Assembly (NCBI GenBank): GCA_013420905.1
Contig: JAAXNY010000004.1
Coordinates: forward strand, 4,402,001-4,466,000
DNA length: 64,000 bases
Source of the DNA: Collybia mongolica
Lineage: Eukaryota > Basidiomycota > Agaricomycetes > Agaricales > Clitocybaceae
Reading direction: 5' to 3'
Shown: one piece after another, positions 10,583-21,629 of the stretch
Position numbering within the stretch: position 1 is the first letter of the stretch
Layout of the letters: every line of letters starts with the position of its first letter
Translations under genes and position numbers: made by a program
The notes under the pieces: generated by a model
The model's input: the letters and a program-made list of their open reading frames with translations, nothing else
Databases searched by the model: none
Told to the model about the DNA's origin: nothing

Positions 10583-11700
10583 TTATTCCTGATACGAGGT
10601 CACTACCAGGGGGACGTACGCTTTTGGCCAGCTCTGTAGACAATTTTTGAAGCAAATCATTGAGGTAATGAACCACTTCCACCCTTCTCGTGTTGCGCTC
10701 CGAACAGATACTGTTTGAAATTCCTGAGCTGGTCTCTGAGGTACAAATGATATTCGACTGTTGGGGATCGTTGCTACATGCCGAGCATAGGTCATCAGTT
10801 GTGGGAATTGGGGATATTGCATGGTCATGACGACGTGCGTCTTCGGCTGGGAGTAAAGTCTGTGTACACCTAAGCAAAAAAGCTGACCCTCGAAAGCTCT
10901 CTCTCTTGTGCTTCCACGTTGGAAGATAACATGAGCACATTCCGGTTGCAGGTAAAGGCTGAGCCACCCCCTGTCTGCAAGGTCGTAAGCCGCTTTTTCA
11001 CTCACAAGTTCCACTCGCCCGAGTGTTGATCCTGGTGAGTTTGCCAACAATTTCCCAGGCGGATTGGTGAGTGCGTCAGGAAGCGCAATGGAGCATGACC
11101 CATAGTGTAACATCAATCTCCAGTAATTTTGTTTGAGGGGTTCTTGGTAAGTTATGCCGGTAGCGTTGTCTGGAACATCATCCCACATCGTTGTGACGAG
11201 AACGACGTGTCGAAATACATCTGCACCACACAACCTCTCGAACATGTGGGCGTTTCTGAGAGGATTCCCATTCACCCTTCCATCAGTGATTTGGTGTAAA
11301 CCCAGTAAACCTGTCAAGAATGCCCTACTCCCATGGCTAAAACTAAAGAATCAGCCAGTGATAGAAGTTCTAAAGGCAAGTAACACATTACATCATTGGC
11401 TGGTCAGCTGTGGACTGAAGGATATCAATATCCTTATAATCGATGTCATCAATGCCTGGTGTATCAATAAAGACAACTGTGCGACTGCTGTCCATGGGAT
11501 GGGGGCCTCAATATGCCTGTACTTCATGAATATGTGTCCGCAGACCGCGACTGATGGGAATTTGTCCATATCCTGTCGCAAGACTGATGAACTGAATTGT
11601 GCTCAGAAAATGTAATTCCAAATTATAGGTAATTCATGCCATTTTTCAGTGAAGAACAACTTACACTACAATGATATCTTCACTCGAGACTGAATCCACG
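10583..11700 (-). pseudogene. AIG1-like G-domain GTPase, broken
   Basis: Minus-strand order is EDIIVV, a donor site, then FISLATGYGQIPISRGLRTH, a TGA stop at 11508-11510, then HPMDSSRTVVFIDTPGIDD (Walker B/G3, DTPG), an intron, LTGLLGLHQITDGRVNG, RNAHMFERLCGADVFRHVV, VTTMWDDV and QNYWRLMLHYGS. This is the P-loop G-domain family common in Agaricomycetes. Two lesions are visible. The premature TGA lies between the switch I-like and G3 segments. The Walker A loop, expected between EDIIVV and FISLATG, cannot be found and its place looks like intron. The C-terminal half stays open to 10583, but a change of frame there is possible. The function of the family (GTP binding, unknown pathway) is known only in outline. 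Confidence 0.65.
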
Positions 11701-11764
11701 CCAGCAGTGACGAAGCCAGGGCCTCTTAATCACCTACCTTCACAGATCAGCTCGTTGTCACCCA

Positions 11765-12065
11765 AGCATCCAGGCAGACTCTAGGCCCCAAATGCCAAAA
11801 CCGCCAACGACTTGGGAAGACATCTACCCCTCCCGCAGTTCCAGTTCCGGTTTGCTTATCATAGTCTCTATCCTGGCCCTAGCCCTACACACCATCATTC
11901 CCAGTTCCAAGTCCCCAAGAATGCCCCATACAATGTCATATGCTGTGTTTCCCAGATGGAAATGCGTGCCAGACCGAAGTGGCTTGCGATGGCGATGTCA
12001 AAGATTATGCTCCTGACCATGATACAGTTGGTGGCCAGGCGAAGGGTCGACGATTGATGGAGTGA
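11765..12065 (+). pseudogene. Fragment of a second SRA protein tail
   Basis: The sequence aagattatgctcctgacca near 11999 and the following tgatacagtt match the SRA gene tail near 9994 with about five mismatches in 29 nt, giving DYAPDHDTV against DYVSDCDTV. The upstream Pro-rich segment and a possible degraded RLPGQP start (about 11.77 kb) also fit. No SRA core lies upstream, because that space is taken by the opposite-strand GTPase remnant. This looks like a partial duplication of the neighbouring gene. Confidence 0.4.
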
Positions 12066-13131
12066 GAATGAGGATGTATCAGGCTGTATTGGGGTATGCT
12101 GTATTTGCATACAGCACTGCAGGAATCCGGGATTTATATGGTAGTAGAACCCAAAGGAGCTGAGCACGAGACGAAAAGCCGGAGGACGATCAAGTGACAG
12201 AGATACTGTGTTGTGTAGCGTGAGCTTGTAGCCCATTGCTTGGTGATGTCGGCCTTTGGATGTACCCATCGAGGTGTAGTTCGAAAACTAGACCAACACC
12301 CATCAGGCTCCAGCGTGTTCCGGCAGTGTTGACAGCTCTGAACAAAGTGTCAGCACGTCCTACATTGTAGACGATGTCTCAGCCGTTCATGGTAGAGCTT
12401 GTTACCAACCTGAAAGAATGGCTATTCCAGATCCGGCAGAAGAGTACCCGAAAGGCACGAACCCCCCAGAGTTTGTTTGTTTTTCTGCAAGTATAGCTAG
12501 TGTAGTTGGTGCATCGCGAACAGGTGCCAGAATGCGTCATCCAGGAAATCAGTACGTTGCATGTTTTCTCGTCTTAGTGTCGAATGTCGATATGACATAG
12601 AAGGGCGTGCGACTTGGGGCGCCTAATAGGGATATGGAAACCCTCGTGCATTTCGAAAAGTGGGTCAAGGAATCTGAAAGACACCGTAGGAATAACGACT
12701 CGGATGTTGACTGCGAGAAGAACCGAGTATGCCGCCCGATAGAACGAGATGTGTCTCGCCTCTTCACCGGGTGTGTAAGTCGAAATTGAGTCGAAGTACT
12801 TGGACGGACGCGGAAAGCATGTAACGAACGGCGTTAAAGGCAGCTTGTCCGAGTCCGATATCCGCTCCGAACCCACTGGCTCCACGCGTCACGCGTCACC
12901 TGGCCAGCACCACCGGCGTCTTCACCCCGCACCAACGTCAACACCAACACCAAAGCAACACCAAAAACAACAAGAGCGTGGCCCGTAACGGGACAACGAA
13001 CCCCCACAAGCCCACAGCCCGCAGCCCAACAGTGCTAAACCGGCGACCGCCCCTCCACCGCGTGCCCTACCTGTCTGATAGCTCATAAAGGGGAAAGGAC
13101 ACTTACTGCGGACCATCAGGCATCCAAAGCT
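12066..13131. other. No gene recognised; promoter side of the secreted-protein gene
   Basis: Short plus-strand frames near 12418-12789 (one containing HFEKWVKESERHRRNN) are not matched to any family I know and have no convincing splice model. The last 200 bp lead into the TATA box at 13132. Confidence 0.35.
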
Positions 13132-13140
13132 TATATATAA
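13132..13140 (+). promoter_or_regulatory. TATA box of the 13.2 kb gene
   Basis: The sequence tatatataa lies 89 nt upstream of the ATG at 13229 and is followed by a CT- and CA-rich leader, as is usual for a strongly expressed fungal gene. Confidence 0.6.
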
Positions 13141-13228
13141 ACCCCCCATCTCCCGGGGATTCTTACTTACACCTACACAAAGAGGGTCTACTTTCAACTT
13201 CAACTAATCAAAATCAACCCACTATACG

Positions 13229-13844
13229 ATGAAACTCACACTCCTCCCCAACACCAACACCCTCCCTCTCCTCCCATTCCTCTCCCTCTCCCTCATCCTC
13301 ATCCTCATCCTATCCCCAACCACCGCCCACGCCCAAGCCTACTCAAGCGTCACCCCCGGCCCCCCCATCTGGATCTCCACCCAAGGCCCGTAAGTCCAAG
13401 TCCCCCCTCCCCCTCCCCCTCCCCTCTTCATCCTCCACACCACAAACCCTATCACTCACATGCACTCACACAAGCGAGGGCTCGAGCTCGACCCCCGGAG
13501 GCACGACAAAATCAACGCGGCAAACCACGCCTCTCCCGTCCAGTACCGGCGGGGGCGTTCCCTCGGGGATCGTGACGATCCAGACATCGACGGACCTCCC
13601 CGCGACGACGACGCAGACCTTCGTCAACCCAGCCCCGAGCTCGAGCCCCAGCCCCACTTTGAGCGGGGGGCCGGGTGGGGGTAATGCGACGACGCAGGTG
13701 GGCCAGCCGCTGCCCTCGCCCTCGGGGAGTGCGCCGGCGGGGGGGAACGGGACGGATACGAGTGCTGCGGGGGTGGGCGTTGCGGTCGCGCGGGGGGCGG
13801 CGCTCGTTGGGGTTGTTGCGGTTTTGTGGGCGAATGTTGGGTGA
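13229..13844 (+). CDS. Small secreted Ser/Thr-rich protein, probably GPI-anchored
   Basis: Model join(13229..13389, 13475..13844), 176 aa. Residues 1 to about 36 form a Leu-rich signal peptide (LPFLSLSLILILILSPTTAHA). The mature part is rich in Ser, Thr, Gly and Pro (TTTQTFVNPAPSSSPSP), as in O-mannosylated wall proteins. The C-terminus (SAAGVGVAVARGAALVGVVA, ending ANVG) is a hydrophobic tail after a small-residue site, as expected for GPI attachment. There is no enzyme domain. A location in the plasma membrane or cell wall is inferred. The intron is CT-rich. Confidence 0.75.
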
Positions 13845-14069
13845 TGTGTGGTTGGGTTGGGTTGGGATGGGTTGGGTAAGGAAGGTTGGAACGAGGGTTC
13901 AGCTCGTGCTTCGTTTCGTTTCGTTTGGACTGTGGACTTGGTCAGAGGACTCTATATAGGCATCCTTGCTCGTTCTATGGACACATACTCGTACTGTTAC
14001 TTGTATCATACCGCTCCCCAAAGCAATACACACATGATCTTACAACAACAAAGATGACCCTTCCCCCTC

Positions 14070-15975
14070 CTACCCAAACAAAACCCTATTCGCCTCCTCC
14101 GCACACCCCGGGTTCTCCACACTCTCCAGCCGCGCAAACCCCACCGCCTGGCGCGCCTCCACCGTCCGCAGGTCCTCCGCCCGCCCGCGCCCCACAAAGT
14201 TGGCTTCGCCCTCGCCCCCCGGGAAGTCTGGAGCAGGCCGGCCAGCAACAAAGTTCGTCCGCTGGTCCCTCAAATACAACGCGCTGCGGAAAGAAAAAAA
14301 AAAAAGGGGGGGGGGGCCATTTAAATCAGCACAACAGCAAGAAATCACGCCCTCGGACTCGGACCCGGACTCGGACTCGGACTCACTTATGCAGCGTCAG
14401 CGGCACAGCAGGGATGTACATCACCGACGAGTCCGACGTGCCTCCATGCCTCGCCTCCACAGCATGCACCACATCGCAGTGCCCTACACCCCCAGTTAGC
14501 CAAATAGCCAACCATCAGCCAGCGTTCACGTTCACGTTCAACCCACAGGGAGGGGGAGGGGGGGGCACTCACAATACACCTGATCCCCCGGCTCCACCCT
14601 CGGCACCGACACCATCGCGCGCGCAAGCCTCAAATGCGGGTGCGTCCCCTCGCGCAGCTCCTGCGCCTTCCCCAGCGCGCTCCCCGGAAACCCCGGGTCC
14701 TCCACGTCGCGCTCCCAGTCCTCGAACGCCAGCGACGGCGAGCCCGGCCGCCGACGTGGGCGGAAGAAGGGCCGCAGCATGATGTACGCCGACGCGAGCG
14801 TGAGCATCGGCAGGACGCGTAACGTGCCTTCCCCTGGGCCTGTGCTCGAGAGCGCCGTCCACCCCTGCCATGGTCTGAGGACCGAGCACTGGTTCCTGCA
14901 TACACACACCCATTATCAGGACCATCAACTCCAAGTCAACCACGGGGAAAACGCACGCAGCATTGTACATATCCTGCCTCGCCCCGATCCTCGGCGAGAC
15001 ATCGAACGGATCATGCGCCCTCCACGCCCCCGCGCCGCCCTCCAGGATCCGTCCAAAGCACGCACGGAACCGCGGGTCCTCCCACCGCTCGACCGAGCCC
15101 CCATCGACGTGCGGCCCGAGCGCGAACGTGCCGTCGCCCGGCTGGCGCATGCGCAGGCGGTCAAAGTACGCAAGGGGCGCGTCGAGGCTGACGGCGGAGG
15201 CGGGGGCGGAGGCGTGGTTTGGGTCGGAGGCGTGCCAGAGGGCGAGGAGCGCCTTTTGGGTGGTGAGGATGGAGGGGTGCGTGCGGGCGCGTAGTTGGGG
15301 GCGGGAGTTGTAGAGCTCGAAGACTTGGATGTTGGATGCGGGGAAGCCTGTGGGTGGGTTGTGGGAGTGAGTGGGTGGGTGGGTGGGTGGGTTTGGGAGG
15401 GGGGGACGGACCTCGGACGCGGGCTTGGTTTGCTGCGACGTAGTCGCGGATTTCTTGCTTCCATGCCAAGGCTTCCTGCAAAAGGCATCGTACATATCCC
15501 AACACACACAAGTCCGCACACACTCACTTCCTTGGGCACGCCGCCAGTCACAATCACCGTCCCCGTCTCCCTCACGCGCGCAACCTGCTCCTCCGAAAGC
15601 CCACGCTGGATATCCGCATAGCTAACCTTTGGCACAATCTACCCTCACGATCCCACGCCCTCAGTCAACCAATCCTACTTTTCTTCAGAAACCCAAGAAC
15701 CTCACCTCCGAACCCAGCCTCGCAACCCGCTCCGTCGCCAGCTCCAGCTCGCCCAGCACCTCCCGCCAGCTCTCCACCATCCCGTCGCGCCACAGCTCCC
15801 GCTTGAGCGCGGCGAACCGCGGTGGGTGCGCTGCTGGCTCCTCCCCTGTGAGCGATGTAAACACCGACGCGATCGAGCCCTCCTCCTTTGCCGGCCGCGG
15901 TGTCGCGGACATCGATACCAGTCGGCCCCTCGATACTATATGCGCGGCCCCCCGCTGGATAGAGGTGAGTAGCAT
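14070..15975 (-). CDS. DUF1479 family protein (2-oxoglutarate/Fe(II) dioxygenase-like)
   Basis: Seven exons on the minus strand: 15706-15975, 15528-15638, 15412-15475, 14957-15347, 14573-14895, 14387-14483, 14070-14283, giving 489 aa. Family signatures run in order: YADIQRGLSEEQVARVRETG, TVIVTGGVP, GFPASNIQVFELYNSRPQLR, RTHPSILTTQKALLALWHAS, RLRMRQPGDGTFALGPHVDG, CSVLRPWQGWTALSSTGPGE, YIMLRPFFRP, VYWHCDVVHAVEARHGG, SSVMYIPAVPLT, FVAGRPAPDFPGGEGE. HVD (about residues 228-230) and the later His near 393 would be the iron ligands of a double-stranded beta-helix dioxygenase. The substrate of the DUF1479 family is unknown to me. The gene is GC-rich and intact. Confidence 0.88.
15371..15402 (+). 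repeat. G-rich tandem tract with quadruplex potential
   Basis: Repeated GGGT units (gtgggtgggtgggtgggtg followed by ggtttggga and a G run) lie inside the third intron of the DUF1479 gene. Four or more GGG runs with 1-nt loops fit a parallel G-quadruplex on the plus strand, which is the template strand for this gene. Confidence 0.6.
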
Positions 15976-16682
15976 TGGTGAAGTAATGGATAGTCTGTGT
16001 GTTGAATTGGATGGTTGGGAGTTATAAGCGTGGGCTGAGGGTTGTGCTGGGTCCCTGACACATCGGCTGGGCAGCTGACGCCAACGCCCGAGGGGTTATA
16101 GGCTATATGCTGCCGAGTAACGCGATGATATAATAACGAAGCAGAGGCGGGGGAACCTCGGAAGAATATTCTTGGGGTGGCGTCTCAGTGAGTGAGTTTC
16201 TTGGGTGACGTGGTGGGATTGAAGGTCTGACTGTGAGGCCTGGTCGACCGTCTCTCGTCGTGACTAGGTCAGGGAGGGGACGATAAAGTCTTGTCCTTGC
16301 CATCAGCAACGTTCTCTCCAAGTTGTGTCTACGTTGGGGTCGCTCGTCTGGGTGCCATGCTATTTGCTATTTGCTACTTGCGCGCGGGGAACAAGCAACA
16401 GGCAGGGTTGGCTATGTAAGTAAAACCGGTTCGCCATGTGCCTTGCAGAAATTTGAGAACTCACGCAGCGTTCACTCGGGAATTTTTGGAACGCCATCAC
16501 GTGGACGCACGTCGCGTCGCGTCATCATCAAAAATAACGAAAAGATTCCCAATCCACAGATTTACACACAACTCATAATACACAAGACATACAACATAGA
16601 AAATCCTTATCAAAAACCTCCCCAAGACCACACAAAACACCAACACCAACATCCCCCATCCCCGAAAAACCCGCCACTTCAA

Positions 16683-17236
16683 TCACGGGAATCCAGACGG
16701 AGACGCCCACTTGCGCGAATACTCCCCCAAGATCCGCGCCTGCTCGCGGTCGAACCCAAACTCCGCACGCGTCGGCGCACCCGGCGCTGCGTACCCCACT
16801 TCACAAAAAAAAAAAAAAAGTCAGCATCATACAGCTCACAACGCACAACGCGGGAAGGGGGGAACGTACAAGGTGGGCTGACGTACGACGGGTACGGCGT
16901 GAACCGGGATGGCGAGGGCGGGATGAGGTAGTACTCCTTTACCCTATATATGGCGAACTGCGCTAGGGGGGGAGAAGGAGAGGCGTTAGCGCGGGAAGCC
17001 TGGGGCACAAAGGGACAGGGGGACATACGGGAGGGAGAAGCCTCTGGCTGGTGAGATTCCTGGGTGGGGGTGCGCGGTCTCTCGCAGGGGTTACGGTCTA
17101 CGGTGCTGGTCCCGGACTGGGATGAACTAGCGGGGGCGGACGCAGTCGTGTCGGCGCAGGCTCTGACTTTGCCTGTAGAAGCGGAGATGGGGTCGGGGGC
17201 GGAAGCGGCTCTACTATTGTCGGTGGTGAGAGACAT
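16683..17236 (-). CDS. Conserved-looking 138-aa protein of unknown function
   Basis: Minus-strand exons are 17029-17236, 16870-16962 and 16683-16798, all in phase. The N-terminal 70 residues are low-complexity Ser/Thr/Pro. The C-terminal part looks ordered: QFAIYRVKEYYLIPPSPSRF, then GYAAPGAPTRAEFGFDREQA and ILGEYSRKWASPSGFP at the very end. The second intron has a long poly-pyrimidine tract (15 T on the minus strand) before its acceptor. I do not recognise the family. The compact C-terminal module and clean splice phases argue that it is a real gene. Confidence 0.6.
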
Positions 17237-17989
17237 GGCTGTTCGAGGGCCGGGAAGGGGGGGTGGCTCACAGTTCGGGGCAATGAGAGATAGGGCCTTT
17301 GGCTGGATTTGGCCTGGCCTTTAAATACTACGCATCAACCACAAAGGCACGTTCTCGTTGGTGGCCAAAGATAGCCATCGCGCTCGAGCGCATTGTGTTG
17401 GGACCCCGTGCCACACTTGAACACGAACAATTGCCCCTCGCGAAGCATTGTGGCCAAGGTGAACGAGCGACTTGTCGTGTATATCAGGTGTAGCACGGGG
17501 TCTGGGCCTATTGGGTCCGAGTCCGGATCGAGTGCATTGTGGTTGCAGATCGGGAATGCCGTGCGTCTTTGTGTTTCAATTCATTGCCGCATTCGGGGGG
17601 AACAGTGGAGGGAATGCAGGTATTGAGCCCGAAATCGAGCGCACCGTACTGAGGATCGGGAACCGAGTGCGTGAACAACGTAGGGGGTCCGCTATGGACT
17701 CGACTCCCCGCCCTTAGCTCTGCTATTTTATAAGCTAGCTGGCGGATAGTGAGCAAAATATCCACTGCATATTCGGTGTTGGATGACGCACCGGCTGCCG
17801 AAGCTCTCAGGGTATAGGCCCCCCTGCTATCACTACGCCCCAAGAGTTATCGCGAAATTCTGATAGTAGTCGGCTCCGTACATCGTATGCTGGACGGCCG
17901 CATCGCGTCTGGCGCTGGCAGAGAACTGATGAGGGGGGGGAAATCAATTCGCGAGAAACGATTTTTTCCATCTCCGCTCAAACTCGGGG
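17237..17989. other. Intergenic, no gene recognised
   Basis: A tttaaata sequence (17321-17328) reads as a TATA-like element for the minus-strand gene at 16683-17236. The rest shows no supportable coding region. Confidence 0.4.
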
Positions 17990-19590
17990 CGAAATTACTC
18001 GCGTAGTACTGGTAGGCGTAGTACACAACGCCCAGCGGCCCAATCCAAACCCGGACAACGACCTCGCCTGAGTCTGTACGAGTCGTGAGCCCGCTGTTCC
18101 CGTGCTCTGGTCGAACAAAAGTTTAACCCCGGGGTCTTGTGTATTACTGGAATTTTACTTATTTCAAGGATCCAAGAATTCGTGTAATGCGGGCACAACT
18201 CACGAGTGCAGGAATCGGGATCGACCACCTTGAACCCGGGTGCTAAGGATCGCGAGGATTATGTGAAATTGTGCGACAGTCCATCATGCCTTACCAGATG
18301 CCTCCCCCGTTTTCACGTCGGACTCCCCCCCCCCCGGTGGTGAGGCCCACCCGACGGGACCCGTCATTTGAACCATTTTGTAATTCTCTTCTCTTCTTGC
18401 ACGAGCAACTAAGCGATCACAGGACGAAACGAGGTTATTGCACCAATCTATGTCGCAGGAATTGGCGATACCTGCGTGGTGCACATAACCCCACGTTCCA
18501 TAGCCTACACTGCTCTACCCCCACGGAACGTGCACCCGGGGGCCCGAACCGAATGCACCCATATCCATACAGAAGATACCTCGTCTTTGATTCCTGATTC
18601 CTCATTAAGTGTCACAGCGGCCTTCAACGCACCGAAGATTATATTGCATACCTGTCTCAACTATGACATCGCAAATCGTAAATGGAGGGAAAGCCGTGCT
18701 CACCATTGCAGACAGGTAGTGTCGGAGGGAGGCGGTGGTGGCGGTTACGAGTGACCTGACGCGCATTGGGAGCCGAAGGCGCGGTGTAAACAAACCTCCG
18801 GAGTCAATGTCCCCACTCGCACAGCATGATCGTATATGTATACCCCAAGTCACCCAGTTAAGCGAGCCGCTCGATACCGCATTACCGTGTCACACTGCTC
18901 TATCACCGCGCCTTCGCTACACTCCCAACCTACGTCTCATGCACTGGAAGAGGACTGGCATTCGACAACATCCCCATACACGATTGGATCCCTGGCGTAT
19001 AGCCCTCCGCAGGCGTTGAACCTGGATCTAGAGCTAGAGATTTATTTCTCCACTCGGAGTCGTGCATCGATGGTCCTGGGTAAAAAGTCCGAATGGGCCC
19101 AGTTTTAGGGAGAGAGCGGTTGTGATATATTGAATGAACGGACACGAAACCCAAGAGACGGGCGTTCTGGTCGACTTCTGGAACCTTAAGCTTTCAAGTC
19201 CCCAATAGCATCATTGATCCGCGATTCATACCGCCCTCTTGCACCTACACCGACTCGGCCATGACGTAGAACGCGCCGGCCGAAAATTACGCGTCCACGC
19301 CACCTCCGCGTGTATTGCACGGAGCTGCGAAGCCGGTGCATCTTTGACCATATATGTACTCAAGAAAAGAACACGGACTTTATCGGGTGTTTGAATGGTC
19401 AGGCAATAAATTGAACAGCAATTTAGAACGGTGGGATTTTACAAGTTTCGCGTCCCCTTGTCAATGATACGTTCCATATCCATGACCAGTCTCCTTAATA
19501 AACTACGCAAATAATACAGAAAATGTTTCCGCAAAGGCTGAAACCGAAAAAAAAGTAATTGGTCAGACAACACTGTGTTCATAGCGGGAC
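17990..19590. repeat. Direct duplication, copy 1
   Basis: This copy is collinear with 19600-21260, with many indels. Matching blocks include acccggacaacgacctcgcc at 18049 against acccggacaaagacctagcc at 19653, agcgatcacaggacgaaacg at 18412 against agcgatcacacgacaaaacg at 20334, and cgttccatatccatgaccag at 19470 against an identical block at 21164. Copy 1 carries about 300 bp (near 18960-19240) that copy 2 lacks. No intact gene is evident in either copy. Edges are approximate. Confidence 0.7.
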
Positions 19591-19599
19591 ATCCACGGC

Positions 19600-21260
19600 A
19601 TGACTGATGAGCTTGGATCCGACACTGTAACACATATCGCCCAGCAACTCATACCCGGACAAAGACCTAGCCTGAGTCTATCCAAGCCACGAGCCCCAAC
19701 CGATATTCCCAAACTCCAGCAGATTGCAAAGTTGACCGGGTTCATCTTGCCCAAATTTTCGCAAATCATAGCTGGCTCATTCCTCAGATCTCAGACTTTA
19801 TACTTAAACGTAATATTGTGTCCTACTTGAACTTCACTTATCTCTGGGGTCCAAGGCTCCTTGTGATGCGCTATAACTCGCAAGTACAGGAATCCGGCCC
19901 CGGCGAAACCAACATTAGTCCTGGTCCGTAGAAATGGTGGACTAGGGTGAACACTAGACCAGGTCACGTGACTACGTAGATATACACATCGCTAGCGCTT
20001 GCTTTAATGTTTAGGACGAACAGAACTACTAGACTTGGCGATCCCCTCGCCATTCCTCTTGAGCAGGCGATACGCTCAGAGGTTACCCCTGACTACTCCA
20101 ATAGATGGTGCGCATTCTCAAGCGAGGGTAGATGCATCCCCGGAGACAGTGGGTAATGGAGTGCGAACCTGAGTGCTAAGGATTGCAGAGGTAAAATGTA
20201 CGACAATGTCACACCTGACACCAACTGCCTCACCCATTTCACGTCGGATTCCCCCCCTGTGGCAAGGTCTCCCCGGTGGCTTCCGCCCTACAAACCGCTT
20301 TATTGTTCCTCCTTCCTCTTCGCATGAATAAGTAAGCGATCACACGACAAAACGAGGACCTTACACAAGTCTATGTCGCGCGGGAGGGGGAATGTGGATG
20401 CAATGCCTGCATAGTGCATATAAACTCACCTCCCTCTCGTTCCGCATCCGCACTGCTCTGCACCCATAGGCTGTGCACCTCGAATCAAGTGCACCCAAAT
20501 CCATACAGGAGACTCCTCGTATCCAACTCCTCGCTAAGTGTTGTATACCTACCCCGGTTGATGCATTGCAAATGGAGGAGAAGGTGATACGTCGCAATGG
20601 GTGTATATCCACTGGGAAAGGAGCAATATACTCATCGTTGTGGAGAGGCAGTGTCGGGTGGAGGTGTGGCGGCAATCACGAATGGCTTGGCGCATCCCAG
20701 AACCAGAGGCGTAATGTAACAACCCTCCGAAGTTAGTGTCCCCAGTCGCACAGCATGATCGCATACCCAAAGTCCCCTAAGTAAGCGAGCCGCTTGATAC
20801 CGCATTACCGTGACGCACTGGTCTATCACTGCTCCTTCACTACTCCCGGCCCACGTCTCATGAAATGTAACTGCAAGGAATTGCCTCTGTGACTATGTCT
20901 ATTTACATGACTTGATCCACTGGTTCCGCCATGACGCAGAACGGGCTATAAATACATGACCACGCAATCTCCGCGTGTATTGCACGGAGGTGCGAAGCCG
21001 GTGTATCTTTGACCATATACTCAAGAAAAGAACACGGACTTTATCAGGTGGTTGGTTAGGCTATGACTCGGTTATGAACAGGCGATAAATAGACCAGCAA
21101 TTTAAAACGGTGGGCTTTTACCAGTTCCGCGTCCCCTTGTCAATGGTACAGGTTTACAAGGTACGTTCCATATCCATGACCAGTCTCCTTAATAAACCAT
21201 GCAAATAACACAGAAATGTTTCCGCCAAGGCTGAAACCGACAGTTGGTCAGCATGAAGCA
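19600..21260. repeat. Direct duplication, copy 2
   Basis: Partner of 17990-19590, in the same orientation and almost adjacent. It differs by substitutions and indels, including a local duplication of a ggtac-containing word near 21145-21165. Its right end is about 370 bp before the F-box gene. The frames in both copies are broken by stops, so it is either a dead tandem gene pair or duplicated noncoding DNA. Confidence 0.65.
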
Positions 21261-21583
21261 TAGGGCGGCTGGTGGTATAGCTATAGGCGACGATAATCGC
21301 TGCCAGAAAATGAAGTGCCACGCACGCGACAGCTACCCACGTGTCTCGATATTATGTGCAATGCACAAGGGGGTCGCATTTTGTTTTCGTGCCTCAACAC
21401 TGTGGACCGTGCGGGTGTGTATGCTTATTTCCCCTGATGTCTAGCCTATATTAATACCATATTTCACCACTAGTAGGTTGGTTAGCTCATTTGTCCATAG
21501 ACGCCGACTAGCGCTCATCCAAGCACAAGTCTGGGACTTCAGTTCGAGAGGCCGGATCCTCGTGGGCAGGCATTGCCAGGAGC

Positions 21584-21590
21584 TATAAAA
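21584..21590 (+). promoter_or_regulatory. TATA box of the F-box gene
   Basis: tataaaa lies 46 nt upstream of the ATG at 21630. Confidence 0.55.
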
Positions 21591-21629
21591 CGCTGTAGTG
21601 ACCAATATCCAAACTCTCAATAACGACCG

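Noticed and set aside
13886..14782. 298-codon plus-strand Pro/Ala-rich frame
   Set aside because: It is antisense to GC-rich exons of the DUF1479 gene, whose minus-strand reading carries clear family motifs.
21478..21570. tRNA-like sequence with ttagctca and gttcga words
   Set aside because: The acceptor stem does not pair and the spacing between A-box-like and B-box-like words does not fold into a cloverleaf.
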